Origin: Hyphomicrobiales bacterium
Lineage (GTDB): Bacteria; Pseudomonadota; Alphaproteobacteria; Rhizobiales; Rhizobiaceae
DNA length: 64,000 nt
Direction: 5' to 3'
NCBI GenBank assembly: GCA_900473805.1
Contig: UCMS01000008.1
Location: 186,001-250,000 of the forward strand
Shown here: positions 36,578 to 43,680 of the stretch, piece by piece
Layout: every line of letters begins with the position of its first letter
How positions within the stretch are numbered: position 1 is the stretch's first letter
Notes under the pieces: model-generated
What the model was told of the DNA's origin: nothing
What the model saw: only the letters and a program-made list of their open reading frames with translations
The model's database searches: none
Made by a program: the position numbers and the translations under genes

Positions 36578-37171
36578 ATGGCTCAGTTCGAATGTTTTCA
36601 CGTTAGGCGACAGCTTCCTTACGGGCCGACGGCGGCTTTGAGTGTCGGTGATACCTTTCATATCGGGTCAAACAACAACCCTTTTTTCCAATTCTATGAG
36701 AACACCAGGGCGTACAGCGTTACGATGCAAGATGGACAAGGCATCATGCTGCCCGCCCTATCTTTTCTAAAAGCAGTTCAGGCTGGCGAAGTGCAATGCG
36801 GCAACCTCCCAGCCGTCGCCGTCGAGGTAGCAAATCACTATCTGATGCTTACGCGGGAGTTGATCTACGAAGAGGTAAGGCGCGAAGAAAACGCTGAACT
36901 GCCATCGAGAAAGACCTGCCTCTGGGTATCAGACAGCCATGTACAGGCTCAGAGTTGGCATCAGGTGCTGGGCCAGACGGGAAGCATTCTGCGCCTGAAT
37001 GTCGTCGGGCATCGCCACGTCGCGGACTCTAACCTGTTAGTTGCGGACAGCGAGCCTATCAGCACAACATATCAAAAGGCGCGATCATATTGGAGAGGAG
37101 AGGCGTCGCACTCACCTCGATGGGAAACGCTAATTTCTGGGCAAGTGACCGTCATGGAAATTGTAGAATAG
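36578..37171 (+). CDS. DUF2441-like protein, possible ADP-ribosyltransferase relative
   Basis: A 197-residue protein. FECFHVRRQLPYGPTAALSVGD, REL-IYEEVRREENAELPSRK, CLWVSDSHVQAQSWHQVLG and the C-terminal YWRGE and SGQVTVMEIVE match what I remember of DUF2441, a family suspected of an ADP-ribosyltransferase-type fold; that link is not certain. The ATG has CAGG eight bases upstream; a GTG at 36476, overlapping the Abi-alpha stop, would add 34 residues. Its close coupling to the Abi-alpha gene suggests a two-gene module. Confidence 0.65.
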   Translation: MAQFECFHVRRQLPYGPTAALSVGDTFHIGSNNNPFFQFYENTRAYSVTMQDGQGIMLPALSFLKAVQAGEVQCGNLPAVAVEVANHYLMLTRELIYEEVRREENAELPSRKTCLWVSDSHVQAQSWHQVLGQTGSILRLNVVGHRHVADSNLLVADSEPISTTYQKARSYWRGEASHSPRWETLISGQVTVMEIVE

Positions 37172-37224
37172 GGGGGGCAGCATGGATATGACAGTTTGAG
37201 GCTTTTCGTTTCGGAAAGAGAAAG

Positions 37225-38490
37225 TCAGCGTATCTCCCGACCTAACTCGACGCCTTCTTGTTCGGCCATAAGTCGGACGTATCCCCGTATAATATTCTCT
37301 CGGAAGCCGAACCACCCCGATCCATACCCTTTCAATATTGCGCCATGGCCGTCCTTCTTAAGGGCAAGAAGACGCTGATTGAACACCTCTTTGGTCAGCA
37401 TCGGCCTTTCTCTCTGCCGTTTAAGCATGATTCGCTTGTACGAAGATTCGTAAATCTCAGAGAGTTGCCGACTGTCTGATGTTGTATCTGCGACTGACCA
37501 CAGCGCCTCTTCGTAATCGCTAGTGTTCTTAGTCTTACGAGTCGCCTTCTGATACTGCTGACGAAGCACCCCCTCAGCACGGGCCAATGCGCCCGCAATT
37601 CCGGCTTTGAAATGTCGTGGGGCCATGGCCGTTACGATTTGATCGTCGTCGAAGGCACTCCAAAACATGGACTCTCCGATAAGATGAACGTAGTGGGGGA
37701 AGCCATCGCTTATTTGGCCGATCCTTATGAACATCTCATTGGCAACCAAAATACCTGTCTTGTTTGCAACATTGTTTATAATGTCCCACAGATAGTTATG
37801 ATGTAGTTTCTCCAAGCTAATTGTCTCCAGAATCCGACCGGCGGATGGATGAGCGCCAATTAGCTCATCAACCGTCGTCCCGATCCCACAGAAAATGAAC
37901 CTTACTCGTTCCTCAAGCTGAGGAATGTTTTTGATGAACTCTGCAAATTTTGCTCGTTCTTTAGGGTCACCAATCCGCTCCATCTCATCGATGATAATCA
38001 CCTGCATCCCCGAGCGCTTGCTCAGCACATATCGGATGATATCTAACGCGCCACTCAAGGTACCTGCATCCGGCAATGAAATGCGCTTGGCTTCAGAAGG
38101 CTTGAAATTGATGCCAGTTCCAAGCATCGATGCACCATAGTTCCCAGTGGCACCCGGCAGTTCTACGCGCTTAGCAATATCCATGGTGGCATTACCAATT
38201 GCCGTTAGTACCTCCGCAAAGCTTCCGCTGTTGGCACATGCGACATAAATGGGGGCATCGGCTGAATCTTGATGTAGAAGCGCTGCAGTTTCCGCGAGAG
38301 ACGATTTCCCCACTCCACGATCACCATAGATGAATACTTGGCGACCCGGTGAGGCAAACGCGCGGTCGATAGTAATTAGCGCCTTATCCCGACCGAATAG
38401 CCGTTCCGGCGTCTTAATTGTCGCAGACGGTGTAAAGTTTTCACTCAGGATTTTCTTAAAAGCAGTATCGGAGAGGGAATTAATAGCCAT
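37225..38490 (-). CDS. AAA+ ATPase of unknown function
   Basis: A 421-residue P-loop ATPase. Walker A is FIYGDRGVGKSSLAE (about residues 53-67), Walker B is VIIIDEMERIGD near 170, sensor region FIFCGIG, and a C-terminal winged-helix-like domain (MLTKEVFNQRLLALKK). The organisation resembles ORC/Cdc6- or TniB-like ATPases. Higher A+T than the neighbours suggests another origin. Possible roles are defence sensing, DNA replication of the element or transposition target choice; none is shown. Confidence 0.8.
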   Translation of the reverse strand: MAINSLSDTAFKKILSENFTPSATIKTPERLFGRDKALITIDRAFASPGRQVFIYGDRGVGKSSLAETAALLHQDSADAPIYVACANSGSFAEVLTAIGNATMDIAKRVELPGATGNYGASMLGTGINFKPSEAKRISLPDAGTLSGALDIIRYVLSKRSGMQVIIIDEMERIGDPKERAKFAEFIKNIPQLEERVRFIFCGIGTTVDELIGAHPSAGRILETISLEKLHHNYLWDIINNVANKTGILVANEMFIRIGQISDGFPHYVHLIGESMFWSAFDDDQIVTAMAPRHFKAGIAGALARAEGVLRQQYQKATRKTKNTSDYEEALWSVADTTSDSRQLSEIYESSYKRIMLKRQRERPMLTKEVFNQRLLALKKDGHGAILKGYGSGWFGFRENIIRGYVRLMAEQEGVELGREIR

Positions 38491-38646
38491 CGGGGAGTCC
38501 GCTTAAGAATCACCCTCTTACGCTAACGCTTTCTTGCACATGAGTCACCACTTGCGATAGCACTGCTCGCAGCAAGTCGAATCTCGGGTTGAGGCTCTAC
38601 GGTTCACCCAATGCTTGCCGCATCCACATTCTCGTCCAGGTGCTTC

Positions 38647-38988
38647 ATGATCCGCATTACCATCGCTGCCTCCTTGCTCCTCTCCTCCGCATCGGCCTCC
38701 TGGGGCTGCTATGAGCCGTCCGTCTATCTCTCGATGCCCACGGCCCCATCGTCTTTCTCAAAGCCAGACGTGCCGTATTGCCTTCAGGGGTTCGGCTACT
38801 CAGGGACCCACACGTGTGATGATTGGGAGATCACCTCGTATCAGAACGAAGTGGAGGAGTATGTCGATGACCTCCAGGACTACATGAACGAGGCCATAGA
38901 GGTGGCCCGCAAAGCGACTGCATTTGCCCAGGAGGCGGAGGAGTACGCTAGGTGTGAGGCGGAAGAGGTGGCCAGCCAACACAAGTAG
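38647..38988 (+). CDS. Small secreted Cys-containing protein
   Basis: A 113-residue exported protein: signal peptide MIRITIAASLLLSSASASWG, cysteines in SWGCYEPS, PYCLQGF, THTCDDWE and ARCEAEE, and a C-terminal ~50-residue charged helix (NEVEEYVDDLQDYMNEAIEV) likely to be a coiled coil. It lies in the cargo half of the element. Function unknown. Confidence 0.7.
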   Translation: MIRITIAASLLLSSASASWGCYEPSVYLSMPTAPSSFSKPDVPYCLQGFGYSGTHTCDDWEITSYQNEVEEYVDDLQDYMNEAIEVARKATAFAQEAEEYARCEAEEVASQHK

Positions 38989-39132
38989 GTCCCTCCGGTG
39001 AGCAGGCACACTGCCAATTTCCGCCTGGGGGTCACGGGGGGAAGTGCGACCGCTGGCACGTTCATTCCAGATGTCGCGTGAGTGACCCATTTTGCATGTC
39101 CGGTAAATCTTGAAGGTATCCAAGGAGGTCTA

Positions 39133-39678
39133 ATGGAAGGCACTGAGTGGACATGGGGAGCCATGGTGACGTTTATCGCGGCCACTGGCATCCTCTCGGG
39201 AGCAGTATCCACGGCGATCTCAGGGGGCATCGAGTGGTATCGCGGACGAGACAGGAGGAAGTCTGAGCGCCAATTCATCGCGCTGTTCTCTGCGGTGGCC
39301 CTTGAGGAGTTCGCCCTAAGGTGCGCTAACTTGGCGGAGGAGATCCTGGCGGGTCACGAGACATACGGGCAGATCAATGCGGACCAGCTTCCACCTTCTC
39401 CCGTATACCCTGCGGACTGCGATTGGCGGCTTATGGACCTCCAGGACACTGAAGACCTCATGTCATTCCTAAATGCCATCAAGATGTTGCAAGCGGACGC
39501 CAACTACGCGCGGCTCTTTGAGAATAACCCTTGGACTCTCCAAACTAACTGCATCAAGCTGGGCAGGCGGGCGCGGAATTTGGCTAATGATCTTCGTGCC
39601 AAGTATGGGTTGCCGGAAAAGGATTACCTCTCGCCAGTGTTCGAACGGCTCGACAAGATCTTACCCGCGCCTCAGTGA
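39133..39678 (+). CDS. Membrane-anchored hypothetical protein
   Basis: A 181-residue protein with one N-terminal membrane helix (MVTFIAATGILSGAVSTAIS) and a cytoplasmic helical domain (SERQFIALFSAVALEEFALR). A textbook AAGGAGG lies upstream of the ATG. It resembles the short membrane-anchored helical proteins of phage islands, but I know no family. Confidence 0.75.
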   Translation: MEGTEWTWGAMVTFIAATGILSGAVSTAISGGIEWYRGRDRRKSERQFIALFSAVALEEFALRCANLAEEILAGHETYGQINADQLPPSPVYPADCDWRLMDLQDTEDLMSFLNAIKMLQADANYARLFENNPWTLQTNCIKLGRRARNLANDLRAKYGLPEKDYLSPVFERLDKILPAPQ

Positions 39679-39743
39679 TACTAACTGTTGCTGCACTGCC
39701 CGGCGAGCGATGCCCGTCCAATGGAGCATGTTCTAACTGGCAG

Positions 39744-40697
39744 CTACGCCGCGCGTGGACCATCCCCAATTACCGCACCTATACGGTTTCTCAGCTTCTC
39801 CCGTAATTCTTGGGGGCTGCTCCAGGTGATGTGGTTGAACTGACGAGTGTCGAAGTGCACATGGCTGATGTGGTCCTCGCGGCAACACCATATGACAGGA
39901 ATCCCGAGCCCTTGCGCGAAGCCTGCCTCATAGTACACGCCGCCCCTAGGTATCGCTGTCGGCGTCCCGTCAGCTTCCACGAGGTCGCAAGTGAAGTCCG
40001 CAACGAGGAAGCGGGAGCGCCGTATCTCCGCGATGATCTCGTCATCAATCTTGTTGTTGTGCTCCTTCTGGTCAATTCTCATCGGTATGTATCCGGCATC
40101 GAGAATCGCCGGGGAGATACCTTCGGCATAGGCCTGAGCGACTTCCGGCCCGAACCACATGGCAACGAAAGCTTGAGTCCCGGATGATGCCTTCAGGTCA
40201 AGCTCTTCAAGGCGGGAGTAGCCTTTGAACGTCAGCGCGACGTGCCCCCTAAAAGGCTGAGAAAGAAGGCCATCATTTACACAGAAACCGACGAGCGCTC
40301 CCACCTCCATAATCTGCAGTGACTCAGTCTCAGCCAATATGTAGGGGAGAAAGGCCGAGCCGCTATACTCTACTGTATCCCCTAAGCCGGGGGAGTGCTT
40401 TAGCATCGCCTTAAGGAGATCGTCGCGACGAGACGTTAAGCTTTTCGGTGATGCACTCCTGAAGCGTGAGACGTCTGATGACGTGACGGTTGGCACACTT
40501 TCTCCAATGCGCCGCTGCTCGACAATCCATGTTGTCAGGTACGATTTCTGTCGCCCATCGAGACTGCCTACCGTCTCCTCCGCACTGCCGGTGATCTTGT
40601 ACCAACCTCCAGCGCGAGGCGAATGGTATTTGCCGGCGTCAGGTTCCCTCTCCATTGACAGGACGGGGGTGCCCCAGATGGGACATTTAGCAGACAT
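39744..40697 (-). CDS. Deoxyribosyltransferase/TIR-like protein, candidate defence effector
   Basis: A 317-residue protein. The C-terminal ~140 residues, TQAFVAMWFGPEVAQAYAEG, RIDQKEHNNKIDDEIIAEIR, RSRFLVADFT, GGVYYEAGFAQGLGIPVIWC and DTRQFNHITW, follow a pattern common in bacterial nucleotide-sugar/TIR-like proteins of the 2-deoxyribosyltransferase superfamily. The catalytic Glu is likely in YYEAGFAQG. The N-terminus looks like a zinc ribbon that has lost a Cys (CPIWGTP instead of CPxCG). Enzymes of this fold cleave N-glycosidic bonds, and TIR relatives degrade NAD in phage defence; a defence role here is inference. Confidence 0.75.
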   Translation of the reverse strand: MSAKCPIWGTPVLSMEREPDAGKYHSPRAGGWYKITGSAEETVGSLDGRQKSYLTTWIVEQRRIGESVPTVTSSDVSRFRSASPKSLTSRRDDLLKAMLKHSPGLGDTVEYSGSAFLPYILAETESLQIMEVGALVGFCVNDGLLSQPFRGHVALTFKGYSRLEELDLKASSGTQAFVAMWFGPEVAQAYAEGISPAILDAGYIPMRIDQKEHNNKIDDEIIAEIRRSRFLVADFTCDLVEADGTPTAIPRGGVYYEAGFAQGLGIPVIWCCREDHISHVHFDTRQFNHITWSSPQELREKLRNRIGAVIGDGPRAA

Positions 40698-41059
40698 GGG
40701 ACCCCCCTTCGTTGTAGGCTTGCATGATCATGGAGTAGCTACCCTGAGTCGTCACCTACTGACGTTCATTAGACCACCATTCATCAACAGGGGATCTAAA
40801 GGTGGGGGCATTGGGGAGAGGCGTGATGGGTTGGCTGGAGGTGAAGTTCTCTAGGTGGCTGACTTGAGGGGAGAAATAGCCTTCACCCACTCCCTCTCCT
40901 GACCCAAAAGGGTCCCGGTAGGACGTCAGTCACTTTAAGCACTAATGTAAGGCGCTCCTCCAAGCCTAGAGGCCGATGATGAAGGCAGGCCAGACCTCAG
41001 CAATTAGAGGGGAGACTTGGAGTAGATATACCTTTAGTGGCCGGTTATTCGCCGCCGCC
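40698..41059. other. Intergenic region between cargo and phage-like halves
   Basis: 362 bp between genes that both run leftward. It includes a Cys/Thr-rich stretch and an ACTAATGTAAGGCGC segment near 40940, but I see no gene, no convincing terminator and no copy of the yAAT-N8-ACTTGA repeat. Confidence 0.6.
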
Positions 41060-42358
41060 CTAAGCCGCCTCTAGGTATCCCCATTCCTGCCCGGCCACCG
41101 GCTTCTCCACGACGGGTAGCGCGACACCCAGCATCCTCTCAGACACCTCGTGCATCGCCTCCGCGACCAGCCCTCCTGAGGAAACCGCGCACTGGACCCC
41201 GTCATGTAGCGGCATAGCGCCAATCCCTTTGGCCTCCAGGGTCAAGAGTAGCTCCACCATGATCCTGCTTTCGGTAGCCATCAGTTCCACCCCGTAGTCC
41301 TTGCCGATGGCATCCCTAAGCGCCGGATGGTGACGGGTGAAGGAATCGATAAGACGCTTTCCTGTCCAGCCTTCAGGAAGCGCCGCCTTGAGTTCTGGCG
41401 AAAGCCGCTTTAGGTCTCCCCGTCGTGACAGGAGGGTGAGCATTGCGAGCTTTGCCCCTCCCCGGTGGTCTTCCAGGCCCTCGATTGCATAAGGGTCACC
41501 TGGGAACGGCTTACCCGTGAGATGGACGTACATGAGTTGGCAGAAGGCTCCCTGGAAGTCCAAGTCCGTGATGCGTTCGCCGCCAATGGCGATCCGGTGC
41601 CGCCTGTCTGACCTCAGTTCCTGCCACCATCCACCGAAGAGCCGACCACTCAGATTGAAGCTGTGGGGATCGCTCAATGACCTGAGGAGGAACATGCGGC
41701 GGAGGCAGACTGGCCCTTGGTGCTCACCGTCGAACCTGAAGCCAGACTGATTAAGATAGACGTTGATCCGCTCCATCTGTTCCCGCAAGAGGACCGTCTC
41801 CTCCGTGTCCTGGTACTCGATGCGGCTCTTGAGGGGAGTTCGATCCGCAAAGCTGATCTCCCCGGTTCGCGCATTGAGCCAGATGGTCTCCGCCCCTGAC
41901 GCTCTTCCGATGTCGGAGAGCTTGACCCTCTGCCTGTCGATGGTCGCCGCAAAGTCCGGCGTGGGTGCTACCGTCGTGCTCCGCTCCCGGAAGGCGTAGG
42001 GATGGCGGATGAGGAGGCCAAGCTCCTCCATCGCAAGGACCACCCAGGAAAGAAGCCGCCTCGGGTAATCTTCACGGTCATACCGAGTCGCCTTGGTCTT
42101 CGCGGTCGCAACGGCCAAGAGGTCTCGGTTCTGTAGGTGCGGGCTCAGATGCATGATCGCCAAGTTTGCCACTAGGTTCTCCACCACAAGTCCGCGCCTT
42201 GAGATCGCATCCCGCCTAGCTGATTGACTCAGGTTGCTTGATATTCGCCGCTCCACCCTCTCCGCTATCGTCTGGGAGAGCGACCTCAAGCCGTCACCTT
42301 CAGCCGTCAACCACGGGTCCAGGAAGATGGCAGGAGGCAGTTCATTCGGGGAAGACAT
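41060..42358 (-). CDS. Minimal single-subunit polymerase-like protein
   Basis: A 432-residue protein from an ATG with GGAGGAG upstream. In order it shows: a GR motif in FNLSGRLFGGWWQ (234-246), like the DxxGR of T7-type RNA polymerases; motif A ITDLDFQGAFC (263-273) with D265/D267; the motif-B-like R299-x3-K303 in HRGGAKLAMLTLL, which lines up with R-x3-K-x3-M-T-L of T7 RNA polymerase, with Ser at the Tyr639 position; and motif C PLHDGVQC (383-390). GDPYAIEG follows motif A. It is far smaller than T7 RNA polymerase (883) or PolA. Similar proteins occur in alphaproteobacterial phage-like islands; their enzymatic activity is unknown to me. The start overlaps the RNase-H-like gene by 17 bases. 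Confidence 0.72.
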   Translation of the reverse strand: MSSPNELPPAIFLDPWLTAEGDGLRSLSQTIAERVERRISSNLSQSARRDAISRRGLVVENLVANLAIMHLSPHLQNRDLLAVATAKTKATRYDREDYPRRLLSWVVLAMEELGLLIRHPYAFRERSTTVAPTPDFAATIDRQRVKLSDIGRASGAETIWLNARTGEISFADRTPLKSRIEYQDTEETVLLREQMERINVYLNQSGFRFDGEHQGPVCLRRMFLLRSLSDPHSFNLSGRLFGGWWQELRSDRRHRIAIGGERITDLDFQGAFCQLMYVHLTGKPFPGDPYAIEGLEDHRGGAKLAMLTLLSRRGDLKRLSPELKAALPEGWTGKRLIDSFTRHHPALRDAIGKDYGVELMATESRIMVELLLTLEAKGIGAMPLHDGVQCAVSSGGLVAEAMHEVSERMLGVALPVVEKPVAGQEWGYLEAA

Positions 42359-42941
42359 CAACGAACTCCTCCAGGATGATCGGCTTGGGGTGATACGCCG
42401 TGGTGGGCGCGTGGTCTGCCTTGTGCTTGAGGGCGGCTGTCTTGGCCTTCCCCCTTGCGAAGGCGACTGCATGGGCAAAGCCGGGAGCTTCCTGCATGAC
42501 CTTGTGCGGGCATAGGGACCACCTGGACGGCGTGGTCTCGATGAGCGACACGAGAGCCGGATAGATGGCGAGCGGCTTGAGACCCTTGTTGAGGCCCTCG
42601 GTGCGGAGAGCGTGTTCCCCCGTGCCGCCCCGCTTGATGTAGCCGTACAGTTGATCCAGGGCGTGGACTTCGATGCGTCGGGTTTCGGGGAGGACTGTAA
42701 GGAGGCGCTCGATGCCGTAGACCGTGGGCGGGATGGCTTCAGGTGCATAGCCGGTCCCCCACATGACCCACCTGACGCGACCATTAACGAGGATCGCGGT
42801 GGAGTAGCTACAGGCGGCTAGAGGTGTGGCGGCTCCTGGCGTCTTCTTGGCGGAGGGTTCATGCCAGTGCGCGATGGTGGCTTGGAGTTTGTCTTCAGGG
42901 CTCAACTCTGCGAGCGCCTCGCGGAGGCGTTGGTGGTCCAT
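42342..42941 (-). CDS. RNase H-like protein upstream of the polymerase-like gene
   Basis: A 199-residue protein. The middle (ACSYSTAILVNGRVRWVMWG, VYGIERLLTVLPETRRIEVH, ALDQLYGYIKRG) has the strand-strand-strand-helix-strand plan and spacing of RNase H, with the second acidic residue in GIERLL and the third in HALDQ. The first catalytic Asp (usually in TDG) is not seen, so it may be inactive, a divergent fold or a nucleic-acid binder. AAGGA precedes the ATG. The overlap with the polymerase-like gene suggests they work together. Confidence 0.55.
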   Translation of the reverse strand: MDHQRLREALAELSPEDKLQATIAHWHEPSAKKTPGAATPLAACSYSTAILVNGRVRWVMWGTGYAPEAIPPTVYGIERLLTVLPETRRIEVHALDQLYGYIKRGGTGEHALRTEGLNKGLKPLAIYPALVSLIETTPSRWSLCPHKVMQEAPGFAHAVAFARGKAKTAALKHKADHAPTTAYHPKPIILEEFVDVFPE

Positions 42942-43105
42942 GGTGATGTCCTTGAGGTAAGGGGAGCGACCGAAAAGGGTCATTGATCAGATGTGTCAAG
43001 CGATGCAATTTTGCATAACAAGATCAACGTCCATGCATTATTGTCCTAGTACCCCTAATGTATCCAAGCCATTGTTAATGCTTGTAGAGGGTGTGCCTTC
43101 TAGGG

Positions 43106-43618
43106 TTAGTTCAACCGCTTCCTATCGGACAAAGGTGGGAGCGGGTTGGAGGGATCTTCGGCGTTCAGGCGCTCCCAGCACCCCTCCCTTGAGGTGTTCA
43201 TGGGCAGTCGCTCCAGGTCGGCCATGAGGTCCTCCTGGATGGTGCTCAGTCTCCCGCATGGAAACTGGTAGGCCGCGAACGGTCTGGATGTGACGCCTCT
43301 CCCGGCCCTTCCTCCCTTCCTGTCCATTAGGTGCAGTCCGTGAGTGATGAAGTGGCCCATGCAGTACCCTCGGTGGACAGCCTCCTCTCCGCAAAGTCGG
43401 CCTGGGGTCGGCGGCTCGGAGCGGTACATAGTCTCCACTCCTGGCTTCGGCATGATAAAAGCCGTGCAGCGTCCCTCAGACTTGGCTCTTCGCACCTGGG
43501 TCTTCAGGCGGTGCTCCAGGTCGATCTCCTGACGCCGCTTTTCCATCAGCCATGTCCGCGTCTGTGACGGCAGCGTCGAGAGGTCCACGCTTCGCCGGAT
43601 CTTCTTGTAGTGGTTCAT
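43106..43618 (-). CDS. Small phage-like protein with a Cys/His site
   Basis: A 170-residue basic protein. CTAFIMPKPGVETMY and LCGEEAVHRGYCMGHFITHG suggest a treble-clef-like zinc site (C-x6-H-x3-C-x3-H), a pattern seen in small phage proteins, endonucleases and regulators. AAGGACACCC precedes the ATG. It lies between the ejection-like and RNase-H-like genes. No name can be given. Confidence 0.65.
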   Translation of the reverse strand: MNHYKKIRRSVDLSTLPSQTRTWLMEKRRQEIDLEHRLKTQVRRAKSEGRCTAFIMPKPGVETMYRSEPPTPGRLCGEEAVHRGYCMGHFITHGLHLMDRKGGRAGRGVTSRPFAAYQFPCGRLSTIQEDLMADLERLPMNTSREGCWERLNAEDPSNPLPPLSDRKRLN

Positions 43619-43644
43619 GGGTGTCCTTGTGGATATGGAAAGGA

Positions 43645-43674
43645 GGAGGCAAGCAACCGCCTCCCCCTTTTTTC
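43645..43674. terminator. Hairpin between the Cys/His gene and the ejection-like gene
   Basis: GGAGGC (43645-43650) pairs with GCCTCC (43659-43664). CCCTTTTTTC follows on the plus strand. All genes here run on the minus strand, where only a T-poor tail follows, so it would stop rightward transcription best; effect on the leftward operon is uncertain. Confidence 0.5.
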
Positions 43675-43680
43675 GTTCGG

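Noticed and set aside
43019..43047. A GATCAA ... CATT stretch similar to the element repeats
   Set aside because: The ACTTGA core is not kept and the gap differs by one base; too weak to count as a fifth copy.
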